A stretch of 64,000 nucleotides of DNA from Rhizobium lentis (GTDB lineage Bacteria; Pseudomonadota; Alphaproteobacteria; Rhizobiales; Rhizobiaceae): contig NZ_JACHBD010000010.1 of the NCBI RefSeq assembly GCF_014200175.1, forward strand, positions 1-64,000. The letters are read 5' to 3'. The notes below the pieces were generated by a model that was not told the DNA's origin, searched no databases, and saw only the letters and a program-made list of their open reading frames with translations. Below, piece after piece: positions 51,291 through 61,300 of the stretch (position 1 is the stretch's first letter; each line of letters opens with the position of its first letter). The translations under genes and the position numbers were made by a program.

Positions 51291-53903
51291 CTATGCTACT
51301 GCATTCTGCCGAATTCGAAGAGCGTCTGCCCAGTCCTTTAGGGCCTTAATATCGTCCGAGATCTCCGATGGCGGCGGTGGCTCCTCATTACGAACGCGCG
51401 ACGGATCATGCGCCTCGATGATGTCGCTGCATTTCTTGAACGCTGCTCGGAACGCTTCCGTATCCGTCTCCAAGAGCGCGGTGACCTTCTTCAAATGCTT
51501 GGTATCAATGTAGTCCCGGTGCCGCATCAGCACACCCGCGAAAACGATCTCCTCGAGCGCGCGCTCCCACGTGGCCCGCAGAAAACCGTAAAGTCTGACG
51601 GCGGAGCTGCGGTAGCCGTCCTCGTCGTTGGCATCATAAAGAGTCTTGGCAGCCCGTTGGTCTTTCTCGAGCCGGTCCAAGCGCGCCTTGACGCCAGCAT
51701 GATCCCACGGCAATCCATCGCCCACGATACCGGTACCTTCCGGGCCGCGTGAAAGGTTTGCAAGCTTGGCGGGAATGCCTTGGCCGCGGGCGCTGTCATT
51801 CAGGTCGTTCACGAACACCAGGTCGTGGGTGAAAACAATGATTTGACGTTCCTTCGCCTCCTCCACGAGCCTTTGCGCGACCTTCTTGCGCCAGCGGTGG
51901 TCGAGCGATGTCACAGGGTCGTCGAAGATGAGTGCGGACTTGTGTGTGGCTGTCGCGAGCTCGGTCAGGAAAGCCGCCAGTGCTACGCAGGTTTGCTCGC
52001 CTTCGCTCAGCACCAGATGCACCTTGGTCTTGGGATTTGCGAACAGACGGATTTGGTAGTTTGGCGAGCCGTACTGGCCGCCGGAACGCACCACTTCAAC
52101 ACGCACCTTTTCCGCCGCAAGCCTGATGATCTCTCTCTGGAAGCGATCACGCATCCGGGGAGTGATGATATCATCGGCAAGTTCGTTGCCAAGTTTCGTG
52201 ATAGTTGTCGTCGCGGTCTGCCCCAGGCACTTGGCAATACGCTCGAGCTTTGCCAGCCGCTCGACCTCTTTCGTGGCGACCTCGTGAAGGGCCGTAGCTG
52301 CAGCTCGGTCTTCGAGCTCGTCATGCTCGGCCTGCAGGATCTGGCGGCCTACGACATTGGCTGCCGCCTCCAACTGGCCGGCATAGGTACGGGTGTCACT
52401 TTCAAGTGCCAGCAGCTCTGTTTCCGGGATTACCGACATCGGCGACAGTGTCATGACAACGCTGTGCTCGATATCTCGCAGACACTGTAGTCTACGCAGA
52501 TCGGCGGTGGCCATAAAGCGCAGCACGTCGGCGGCCACATCAGCGTGCTGGATGGCAATCCGCCTCCGTATGTCCGCGACTAGCCGAATATCCGGTTTAC
52601 GCATCCGGAACTCTTTGAGCGTATTCGTGTAGACCTTCTCGGCCGCGTCAGCCTGCTTTTCCGTATCATCGCGGATGAAACCCTCGAAGCCGCCCAGCCG
52701 CGCACCGGCCTCGGCGCTGAGCGGCTGATGGCACAATACGCAGTGTTCACCTTCCGCCGCCGGGAACTGCCGTTCAACATGCTTCGAATAGTGCCGCGCC
52801 GCCTCCCATAGCTCCCGCCATACTTCCGCGCCGACGCCGGGGAAGGTGGCGTCCTTGAAGGCGTTTTCCGCGGCGATCGTCGCGGCAAACCGTTTGGTTC
52901 TGGCATCGTCTGCAAGCGATTTCAGCGTGTTGAGAGCGTCGTCGGAATAGTATTCCTCAACCTTCTTGAGATAGCGCAGGATCCTCGCGATACCATCGGC
53001 GAACTGGTGCTGCTCGGCGGCCGCCTCAACCGGATTTTTGGCGAGGTCTTCGGTGAGTTGCTGGAGCCGTGCCCGTTCGGCATCGGTCATGACTGCGAGG
53101 GTCGCCAGCGGCTCCAGCTTCGTATTGTGCTTGAGATTGGACATGATACGCCCGACCGCTGTGGTCGCCCGCCAAGTAGGCTTCTCGAACACGGGATCGC
53201 GGAGCGCCTTGAACTGGGTCTCTTCGGCCTGCAGCAACACCTTGATTTGCGTGCAGACTGCCGCGAGGTCGTCGGGAATGTCGAGCCCGAACGGCCGGAA
53301 GGCAACCTCTGTCTTGTCCTGGATGTGGACTGCGCCGCATTCGCGGTCGAACACGCTGACGGCAGAAAGCACCGGATCAGGATTCGCGTTGTCCTCCCAT
53401 GGCAGCACAGGCTGCTGCACGCCGTCTTGCCAGATTGTAAAACTGGCCGTGGCCTTGCCGCCGGTCGTTAAGGAAAATGCGTCGGGCATGATTTCACCGG
53501 CCTTGCGTGCCCTGCAGGCGCGCTTCAACACTCGCCCATATCCCGATTTGCCGGCTCCGTTGGGTCCGTAAACAACTGTCAGGCCCTGTTGTTCGAACGC
53601 AAGGGTCTGCCTCGGAGCCAATTGGTTCACGCCGACGACATCGCCAAGGGAGACCAAAGCGATGGTCGCGCCGTTACCGGGGTTCGCAGGCAAATGTACC
53701 GCTTCCAGCGCCGCGGCCGTCAGTGAGATATCGGGCGCGCCGTGCTCTTTCTTACAGAGGTCCAAAACTTCGTTGATGGCCGCAGCATCAAGTGTACCAC
53801 CCGTTACAATACGCCGCAGTGCATCTCGCTGCCACAGTGGACGCCCTTGCGACCAATCCAGTATCGTTTGAAGCACAGTTTTCGGCGGGCCAGCTTGGTG
53901 CAT
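51291..53903 (-). CDS. AAA_13/RloC-like ATPase with zinc-hook-like cysteine pair
   Basis: This 870-residue SMC/RecF-like ATPase has Walker A YGPNGAGKSGYGRVL near residue 115, then a coiled-coil region with a CVLCHQPLSAEAG cysteine pair in the middle (about 395). ABC signature LSEGEQTCVALAAFL follows near 630, with Walker B ALIFDDPVTSLDHRW and H-loop IVFTHDL. The C-terminal extension (LRATWERALEEIVFAGVL) matches the tail of this family. The architecture is that of RloC/PrrC-type or Septu PtuA-like defence ATPases. An anticodon-nuclease active site is not evident. ATG 53903 preferred over a TTG two codons before. Upstream of, and on the same strand as, the HNH gene. Confidence 0.85.
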   Translation of the reverse strand: MHQAGPPKTVLQTILDWSQGRPLWQRDALRRIVTGGTLDAAAINEVLDLCKKEHGAPDISLTAAALEAVHLPANPGNGATIALVSLGDVVGVNQLAPRQTLAFEQQGLTVVYGPNGAGKSGYGRVLKRACRARKAGEIMPDAFSLTTGGKATASFTIWQDGVQQPVLPWEDNANPDPVLSAVSVFDRECGAVHIQDKTEVAFRPFGLDIPDDLAAVCTQIKVLLQAEETQFKALRDPVFEKPTWRATTAVGRIMSNLKHNTKLEPLATLAVMTDAERARLQQLTEDLAKNPVEAAAEQHQFADGIARILRYLKKVEEYYSDDALNTLKSLADDARTKRFAATIAAENAFKDATFPGVGAEVWRELWEAARHYSKHVERQFPAAEGEHCVLCHQPLSAEAGARLGGFEGFIRDDTEKQADAAEKVYTNTLKEFRMRKPDIRLVADIRRRIAIQHADVAADVLRFMATADLRRLQCLRDIEHSVVMTLSPMSVIPETELLALESDTRTYAGQLEAAANVVGRQILQAEHDELEDRAAATALHEVATKEVERLAKLERIAKCLGQTATTTITKLGNELADDIITPRMRDRFQREIIRLAAEKVRVEVVRSGGQYGSPNYQIRLFANPKTKVHLVLSEGEQTCVALAAFLTELATATHKSALIFDDPVTSLDHRWRKKVAQRLVEEAKERQIIVFTHDLVFVNDLNDSARGQGIPAKLANLSRGPEGTGIVGDGLPWDHAGVKARLDRLEKDQRAAKTLYDANDEDGYRSSAVRLYGFLRATWERALEEIVFAGVLMRHRDYIDTKHLKKVTALLETDTEAFRAAFKKCSDIIEAHDPSRVRNEEPPPPSEISDDIKALKDWADALRIRQNAVA

Positions 53904-54656
53904 GATCAAAGCTTTACTTGGAGGTGTTTTGCGACAATGGCAGCAGCCCGCAACCTATACTAGCGCACGAAACATGCAATCGATGGGGTGTCGGAACTCG
54001 TAGTTATCAACAAAACGCAGGCCCGACGCCGGCGGTGTGTTGATTTTCCCCCTTCATGTTTCACTCCGGGACACACCCCGAACGGTGCCCCGCTTACCGC
54101 AATGCCGAATGCCGATTGATGTCTGCTATTGCCATCAATTGGTTCAAAGCAGACAGGCTGCCTCCGGCTCCAACGCTGTCGTTGGTCAGGGCGAGTCTGA
54201 GGTACTCGAACAGGGTCCCGCGAAAACCCTTCACGTGACTGTAGGAGAATCGACCTTTTATCATGGGGAGTGACAACCATCGGAGAGAGGGAATGGGTCC
54301 AAAAATAGCTTGCCCAGGGGCCCTGCATGATCTCAGTGGCTTGACGAAATCGCCTTATCCATATTTTTCCACCGCTAGCGACCGTAGATGCCACCGTTGT
54401 GTCCTAGCTTGGGCATCAGCCAACAGGACGGCAGTGGCGGAAATAATTTCCGCATTTGAACCTCATTAGTGCGAGGGTCCACAGATAGCACGCCAGGCGA
54501 CGCGGTCGATCCGGAAAAGGCGTGATGGTGGCAGAGTTTGCGAGCATCGACCAAATAGATGTAAATTCAATATTCCCGCCGGTTTGATCACGTTGCAATC
54601 ATCCATAGAATCGTTATCGGTATGATACGCCAGGGTTTCTTTCTAGTTTGGCGGGA
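53904..54656. other. Border region with repeat copy 3 and Zorya promoter
   Basis: This is about 750 bases separating the ATPase gene from the divergent Zorya operon. It contains dispersed repeat copy 3 (54295-54463). A minus-strand frame (53960-54394) has no family resemblance and is not counted as a gene. The last about 190 bases should contain the zorA promoter. Confidence 0.6.
54295..54463 (+). repeat. Dispersed intergenic repeat, copy 3
   Basis: The most diverged copy. Recognisable blocks are GGTCCAAAAATA, CGACCGTAGATGCCACC, TTGTGTCCTAGCTTGGGCATCAGCCAAC, and the terminal palindrome GCGGAAATAATTTCCGC (54437-54453). Same orientation as copies 1 and 2. Confidence 0.65.
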
Positions 54657-56120
54657 ATGTGGGGGCGGATGTTTGAGACGTTGCTTCAATCGGGTATTGC
54701 AACGCGCGATCTGGTCCTTGAACTGGCATCTCTCCTAAAGGAGCCGCCCGCGCCAGGGTTGTTCAGCCTTTTTCTTGTCTTGCTTCTTCTTGTGCTGGTT
54801 CTGGCGTTTTTCGCGACCGTGCGGAGCCGCGCGAAGGCGCTCAGGTCGGCCATCAATCTCGTCAAAAAGACAAATGGCGCCAGCCGCTTGCAGGAGGGCT
54901 TCGAAGATATTCAGAACCGCCTTGCAAAGCAAAATGGACGCGCCGCACGTCATCTAGCAGACACCTGGAAGGAGTTTCGCGAGACAACGATAGAGCCGCG
55001 ACCGGGAACCGCTCTTGGTGTGCGGAATTCGATCAGGCCGTCGGTTTTCTTCAATCTTGAGGATATGGGCTTCAGCGTATCCGGCTGGAGGTTCGTGCCG
55101 GGCTTTCTCGTGTCGATCGGGCTTGCCGCGACGTTTCTCGGTCTGATTGCCGCGCTCCAGCAGACCGGTGAGAGCCTCAAGGGCGGTGATCAGGCTCAGG
55201 TCCGCGAAGCACTTACGCAGTTGCTCTCAGTTGCCTCCGCAAAATTCATCATGTCGCTGACGGGGCTTTTGTGCTCGATCGTTTTCACCGCCTTCTTACG
55301 CGTGGGTGGCCAGCGACTGGAAAGCACCATGCGAAAGCTTACGCATGAGATCGAAATCCGCATGAATTTTATCAGTCTCGAAGATCTGGCAGAGCGCCAG
55401 CTTGAAGCAATCGTCGAGCAGCGCGATCACATGCAGAAACTCAACCATGATCTCATCGCTGCAATCTCTAAGCCGCTTGAGAATGCACTGGCCGCCAGCA
55501 ACACCCATGTGGGGACGATGGTCGATGACATCTCTCGCTCGCTTTCCACGGGGCTTGCGGCGGCGATGGAAAAGGCGGGCGATCGGCTGGAAAACGCATC
55601 CGACACGCTCAATGGCCTTGCTACAAAAATCAGCGAAGCCGCGGAGCAGTTCACGGTGGCCGCCGAGCGGACGGCGGTCGGCCTTGACGGCGCCGCACGC
55701 AGGCTGGAACTCGTGACTGATAACCTTTCCCGCGCCGGAAGCGGCCTTGCTGATGCGACCGAGCCGATGGTCGAAGCCATCACCGGAACAGCCACGACGG
55801 CCAAGCAAATTGCTGAAGCGAGCGTCGAGATGGTTCAATCGGCACGAAAAGCTCTGGACTCAGAGCGCGGTGTGGTCGTCGCTGCTGCGGAATCCATTCG
55901 TGAGCAGATCAAGAGTTTCGAAGCCCGCGCTGCATCCTATGACGGGCAACTGGAAAAGGCTTTCAAGACCTTTTCGACGGAAATAGGCAGGTCGGTTTCG
56001 GAAGTCGAAAATCACGCGAATGCGGTTCATCAGCAGTATGCCGACGCTCTGGGCACTCTGCAGGCGGTTATCGAAAACGCGAAAGCCTTCAGGCCCGAAA
56101 GCGAGAGGCCGGCGGAATGA
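54657..56120 (+). CDS. zorA: Zorya defence protein ZorA (MotA/ExbB-like stator with long tail)
   Basis: This 487-residue membrane protein has a hydrophobic helix near residues 37-57 (FLVLLLLVLVLAFF) and two further helices near 145-165 and 190-210 (PGFLVSIGLAATFLGLIAAL, MSLTGLLCSIVFTAF). These form the MotA/ExbB-like stator core. A long helical tail follows from about residue 215 to the end, as in known ZorA, where a long cytosolic rod conveys signal from the motor. ATG at 54657 chosen; a TTG at 54648 and an ATG at 54669 are alternatives. Overlaps zorB by four bases (ATGA). Confidence 0.9.
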   Translation: MWGRMFETLLQSGIATRDLVLELASLLKEPPAPGLFSLFLVLLLLVLVLAFFATVRSRAKALRSAINLVKKTNGASRLQEGFEDIQNRLAKQNGRAARHLADTWKEFRETTIEPRPGTALGVRNSIRPSVFFNLEDMGFSVSGWRFVPGFLVSIGLAATFLGLIAALQQTGESLKGGDQAQVREALTQLLSVASAKFIMSLTGLLCSIVFTAFLRVGGQRLESTMRKLTHEIEIRMNFISLEDLAERQLEAIVEQRDHMQKLNHDLIAAISKPLENALAASNTHVGTMVDDISRSLSTGLAAAMEKAGDRLENASDTLNGLATKISEAAEQFTVAAERTAVGLDGAARRLELVTDNLSRAGSGLADATEPMVEAITGTATTAKQIAEASVEMVQSARKALDSERGVVVAAAESIREQIKSFEARAASYDGQLEKAFKTFSTEIGRSVSEVENHANAVHQQYADALGTLQAVIENAKAFRPESERPAE

Positions 56121-57070
56121 GAGGGGCGGGCGGCACGCGCCCTCAGGAAGAAGAGGAAGAGTCCGTCTTCATCTCGATGGCCGACATGACGATCAGCTTC
56201 CTCTTCGTCATCATGATCCTGCTGGCGTTTTTTGCGAGCCAGTTCACGGATCCCGACACGGTGCCGCATTCGCAGTATGACGAACTTCTCAAGCAGAAGG
56301 ATGACATCCTTAGGCAAAAGAACGACATGGAAAAAGAACTGCACCAGGTACAGGCGATCGTCGGAGCAGCCGATCTTCAGGTTTCCGATGAGGTGCAGGC
56401 CATGAAGGACGAGCTCGAGGATCTGCGGCGGAAACTCGCTGTGCCCGGCGCCCCCAACCAGATGGAAGTGTACAACAACAGGGTTTGGGAAACCCGCAGA
56501 GCTTTGTTGACGAGCCTTAAGAAACAAATCGACGACGAGATCAAGGGCGTCAATGTCAGCATCAGCGCGAACTTCGAGTCGCTGCAGTTTTCGGGCGACG
56601 GTCTGTTCGAAACGAATGTCGATGTCCCGACTGCGGCCGGATCGCTCCGTGTCAGCAAGATCGCGGAAATCCTCGATCGCAACCTCGGATGTTACTCGCT
56701 CGGCCCGCGCAAGAGATTCAGCCCGGACTGCAATCCGGGATATGCGGTGATCGATTCCCTGCAGGTGGAAGGCCATACCGATGACCGTGGCGCCGATATT
56801 CTGAATATGAGGCTCAGCGCAAACCGCGCGTCGTCGGTCTATTCGCTGATGACGTCGCAGCGAGCCGATCTCGTCAAATTCTATAATAGAAACGCGCAGC
56901 CTGTCCTTTCGGTGGCAGGCTTCGGCAAGGGGCGGCCCATTCAATCCAATGCGACCGATACCGGAAAGGATGCCAATCGCCGGATCGATCTCCGGTTCAT
57001 CATGGCCGTGCCTGCGAAAGAGACCGATATTTCGGCGATCAAAAATGCTCTGAGCGAGGTGCCCCGATGA
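56117..57070 (+). CDS. zorB: Zorya defence protein ZorB (MotB/OmpA-like)
   Basis: This 317-residue stator partner has one membrane helix (MTISFLFVIMILLAFFASQF, residues 24-43) immediately after Asp23 (SMADM), the expected proton-carrying aspartate. A coiled-coil linker is followed by an OmpA-like peptidoglycan-binding domain near residue 215: VEGHTDDRGADILNMRLSANRA. This is ZorB. It anchors the ZorA/B proton-driven motor in the cell wall. Overlaps zorA and zorC by four bases. Confidence 0.92.
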   Translation: MRGAGGTRPQEEEEESVFISMADMTISFLFVIMILLAFFASQFTDPDTVPHSQYDELLKQKDDILRQKNDMEKELHQVQAIVGAADLQVSDEVQAMKDELEDLRRKLAVPGAPNQMEVYNNRVWETRRALLTSLKKQIDDEIKGVNVSISANFESLQFSGDGLFETNVDVPTAAGSLRVSKIAEILDRNLGCYSLGPRKRFSPDCNPGYAVIDSLQVEGHTDDRGADILNMRLSANRASSVYSLMTSQRADLVKFYNRNAQPVLSVAGFGKGRPIQSNATDTGKDANRRIDLRFIMAVPAKETDISAIKNALSEVPR

Positions 57071-58392
57071 GTCTCATCGAAACAATTCGGGCATGCCGCA
57101 TGGTGAGGCGTCAGGAGCTTACAGCTCCCATAGAACTGACGCAGGCAGTGACAAACGTGAAGAGGGCGTTTCCGGATGTCGTCAACGCGACGCCTGTGTC
57201 GGTCGGCGAGGCCATTCAGCGGCTCGACATCGCCTTGCGGAACTGGGACTGGGTGGGCGTTACCGTCGGCAACATCTCGCTTGCCGCCCGAGCCTTTCTG
57301 GAGGGGGACAAGATCCCGCATGCCGTCAGCGATTTCCTGAAGAGGGAGCTTGAGTCGACAACCACCTCCATTCTTCTCGACGCGGTCGCCGAGGCGTATT
57401 TTTCCGGCTGGACCAGACACGGTGAGAGAACCCGCTGGCTGGCGTCGATCCTGCAGGCAAGGGCGTACCATCTGTCCTTCCGCTGGAGGCGGTTGTTTGT
57501 CGCCGTTCCAGAACTGCTGGATATTGACGAGGCCCCCATACGGCTCGCCGAGAAGATGCTCATTCAGGCCGATCCGTTCCAGTGGCTGCTCGATGCAGGA
57601 CTTGCCGCTCCTCATGCCGGGCAGCTTTCGACGGAAGCTTACCTGGCCTGGCTTAAGCTGCTGCCTCCCGTCGTGACGAACCAGCATGTCGAGCGGATCT
57701 TCGGCTGGATAAGGCCGCGGGGTCACAAGCCCGTTTCCGACGACCTCGCGGCGAGGGCCGTGGAGAAACTTCTGGAGCCTTGGCGTACCGATATGCCCGC
57801 TCCAGAATTTCGCACATTTCTGACTGACCGGATTATCGAGGCCTTCGGCGATCCGCGTTACGAAAGTAAAGCCGAAGCAAAAGCGTTCTGGCCTCTTGTA
57901 GCCGTGGATCGCCGCACGATTCTGCTCAGATGGCTTGCGGGGCAGAGCATAGATGCTTTGCTCGACATAATCACGAAAGCCACCGGGAACCACATGTGGC
58001 CTCCGCGGCACCATTTTTGGAAGGGCTTGTATGATCGAGGGCTGGTCACCGAGGCTTGGATCGCCCTGTCTACGCCCGCGATGGATATTGCAGGAAACAT
58101 ATTCAGCGAAGGCGGAGGTAAGATCGGTCAGGCGGCCGCGCTACAAACCGCCACCGGCAACAAGAAGGAAACCTGCCTGCTGATTATGAAGGTGGGTCGC
58201 TACACGGTCGTGGAGGGATCTCACGATTACCGGGTTCACCTCTTTTTGAACAGCGATCGCCGCGCGCCCGCTCTGTATCAAAACGAATATAATGCAGAAA
58301 AGATCATGCTGCCTCAGAACGATAGGATGGCCCGTATTCATGATATCCATGGCGGCTGGCAGAGCTGGGTCGAGGAGCGGGTTCTTCGATGA
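57067..58392 (+). CDS. zorC: Zorya defence protein ZorC (EH-signature domain)
   Basis: This 441-residue soluble protein is the third gene of the Zorya type I set. It matches ZorC in position and approximate length. The C-terminal part has H-D-I-H-G-G-W-like (IHDIHGGWQSWV), with a preceding MKVGRYTVVEGSHDY, compatible with the EH-signature domain of ZorC. Its N-terminal half is helical. ZorC is thought to bind DNA with ZorD upon phage entry. Overlaps both neighbours (ATGA). Confidence 0.85.
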   Translation: MSLIETIRACRMVRRQELTAPIELTQAVTNVKRAFPDVVNATPVSVGEAIQRLDIALRNWDWVGVTVGNISLAARAFLEGDKIPHAVSDFLKRELESTTTSILLDAVAEAYFSGWTRHGERTRWLASILQARAYHLSFRWRRLFVAVPELLDIDEAPIRLAEKMLIQADPFQWLLDAGLAAPHAGQLSTEAYLAWLKLLPPVVTNQHVERIFGWIRPRGHKPVSDDLAARAVEKLLEPWRTDMPAPEFRTFLTDRIIEAFGDPRYESKAEAKAFWPLVAVDRRTILLRWLAGQSIDALLDIITKATGNHMWPPRHHFWKGLYDRGLVTEAWIALSTPAMDIAGNIFSEGGGKIGQAAALQTATGNKKETCLLIMKVGRYTVVEGSHDYRVHLFLNSDRRAPALYQNEYNAEKIMLPQNDRMARIHDIHGGWQSWVEERVLR

Positions 58393-61300
58393 AGTTCGAT
58401 TTTCGATTTGACCCGGACGCAGCGTTTCTCACGATCCAACCGGAGAAAAAGGGCTGGCTCTCCGGGTTCAGGAAGCAGGTCCGGCCGGATCTTTCGAAGC
58501 TTCCGCGGGAGGAAATGGATACGGCGCTTGCATTGTCGCGCCTGAGGCAGCTTGACCCGGCCAATGCCCTCCACTCGGTCGAGTCCGATATGGTCGTCAT
58601 TCGCCATCCGCTTGTCGCGCGACTTGACGTTCGGGCGGCCACATCTCTGGGCCTGCCCCCTTTGCTCCACAACGTCACCTTTCGGGCCCGGCTCGTCGGG
58701 ACCGTGGGCAGTTCCGATTTTCGGATCGAATGGTGGTGGGAACGCGCGGGAAGGCGCGTTGTTTTGCCGTTGACGGGCGCTTTTCTGGGGCCGCCTTCGA
58801 ATGTCGTGCGGATCCCGGAGCCAATCTATCTGGCGATCGCCGAAGCGGAGAAGCTCGGCAAGAGCGGTACGCTGACTGATCACTGGCTGGCGCTTGGCAG
58901 GTTCCGGCGGCTTTTCGACGGTGACAGCGGAGAGGACCGCGCATCGCTCGAAGGTTTTTTGCGCGATGTCTCTGTCGTCACCTGTGGGTCTGTCGGCATC
59001 GGGTTCGACCCGGAGGATGATACAAAATTTTTTCCGCTCCCGTTTGCCGATCATCAGAGGTCGGCGGATGGAGCGGTTGCGACCACATCCGCCTTGCTCC
59101 ACGGCCGCGAACTGGATGAATTCAAGACGGCAGCCTTGCGGCGCGGCGCGCAGCCAGCCTTTCGCGTGGCGAACGGAAAATTTCTGATCGTCGATCGTTC
59201 CGCCGTGCCGGTGATCGATACGATCGCGGCATATGCCGGCAAGGACGTAGAAGGCAGGCGCGCCTTCATCGCGGATGCGGGCCGGATTGTCGCCGAAGCG
59301 ATCGAGATGGATCTCAAGCGGGAAGGGCGGCTGACAGCCCTGATGAGCCCGCAGGCGCGCACCGAAAGGATCGAGGAAGAGATCGCCCGCGCCTGGATCG
59401 AAACGGAAGAATGGGTTTCACGCGTCGTCGGGGTCGGAAAATGGCAGGTCACCGCAATCGACACCATTCAGGGATCGGGCACCCGGTGGCTGCAGGAAGG
59501 GATCGACACCGAGCTTGGTGAAAGACTGGCTGCTATTCCGGACGAAGAACTGGCGGATGTGATCGAAAGGTTACGCCATGCTCTTCAGATCGGCCTCTTG
59601 TCGATCGAGCATGATGTGGGCGAAATCCCCGCGACGGCGGAAGTCATCGAGGCGCTGAGCAGGCGTCTTGCCGATATTCTCAGGCGTCAGCAACCGGAAG
59701 AGGCGGGGACATCGCTTGATGCCTATCTGCCGATTACCCACGACAATTTCTGGGAAGTCGATTTCAAAGCTGCTGTCCGTAGCAGAACGGGCGACTTCGA
59801 TAATACCACGCCGACACTGGTCAGGTCCGCACTGCAAAACCACCAGCTGGCTTCGCTGAATTGGCAAGTGCGTGCCTGGCAGGCGGGTATTCCGGGCATT
59901 CTCAACGCTGATGAACAGGGGCTCGGCAAAACGCTGCAGACGCTTTCTTTCATCACCTGGCTCAGGGAGGGAATGACAGACGGCAGCATTCCGAAAAAAC
60001 CTTTTCTGATCGTGGCCCCAACATCCCTGCTGCTGAACTGGGAGGCCGAGATCGAGCGGCATCTCGAACGGGGATGCCTGGGCAAGCCTGTCCGTCTGTA
60101 TGGAGAATATCTCGGCGCCTACAAGAAGCCGGGCGGCGGGCAGGACCTGCGTGAAGGCGAGGCGCGGCTCGATATCGAGGCGATTGCCAATGTCGAAGGC
60201 GGATGCGCGGTTGTCATCACGACATATCAGACGCTTGCCAATTATGCGATCAGCCTGATGGACCTGGACTGCTCTCTTGTCGTGTTCGACGAGATTCAAT
60301 TCCTGAAGAACCCCGTGACGATGAGAGCCAAGGCTTCGAAAGCGGTCCGCGCCGATTTCCGGATCGGATTGACGGGAACGCCGATCGAAAATGCCACAAA
60401 GGATCTCTGGGCTCTGATCGACCAGTTGTTTCCGGGCGCGCTCGGAGCACTCGCGCAGTTCCGCAGGGTGTTCGATACGCCGACGGAAGCGAGCATGGGA
60501 GCCCTCCATTCCGCACTGTTCAAAGGCCAGAACGATTATCCGCCGCTGGCGTTGCGCCGGCTGAAAACCGATGCCGCTCCGCATCTCCCGACAAAAGTCC
60601 GCATCCTGCACCCGCGCGAAATGCCTAGGGCGCAGATGCTGCGTTACGACGAGGTGCGTGCCAAGGGAGGCGGCATATTGGCTCTGCTGCAGCACATGCG
60701 GCGGGTGTCGTTGCATCCCGGCCTGCTCGAAGGCGAGACGACGAAAGAATTTAATCTGTCTTCGGCCAGGGTCAGTGCCGCCGTCGATATCCTCAGACAT
60801 ATCCAATCGAAAAACGAGCGCGCTCTGGTCTTCGTCGAAAATCGCGATGTGCAGACTTGGTTTGCCGAGGTTGTGCGGATCGAATTTGGCCTGGAGCGGG
60901 TGATGATCATCAATGGCGACACGACCATCGATGCCCGCAAGGACATCACCGACCGGTTTCAGCAACACCTTGTCGACGATCGCGGCTTCGACGTCCTGAT
61001 CCTTGGTCCGCGCGCCGCGGGAACAGGCCTGACGTTGACGGCAGCAAACCACGTGATCCATCTCAGCAGATGGTGGAATCCTGCGGTTGAAGAACAATGC
61101 AACGACCGCACCCATCGTATTGGCCAGACAAAGCCTGTCACAATCCATATACCGCTCGCCGTTCATCCGGGCCTTGGCCGAGGTTCGTTTGACTGCCTGT
61201 TGCAGAGCTTGATGAAAAGAAAACGTTCTCTTGCTGATCGTATTCTCTGGCCGGGAGATGTCACGGAGGGCGAAACGAAGATGCTTTACGACGCGGTTTT

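Noticed and set aside
51291..53903. Functional RloC anticodon nuclease
   Set aside because: The ATPase and a CxxC pair fit the family, but I cannot see the anticodon-nuclease catalytic residues in the C-terminal part, so only the ATPase family is claimed.
53960..54394. Minus-strand frame of 144 codons between ATPase and zorA
   Set aside because: Composition without domain pattern; it runs through the dispersed repeat and has no convincing ribosome site.
59571..61166. Minus-strand open frame of 531 codons
   Set aside because: Antisense to zorD, which has complete SNF2 motifs.
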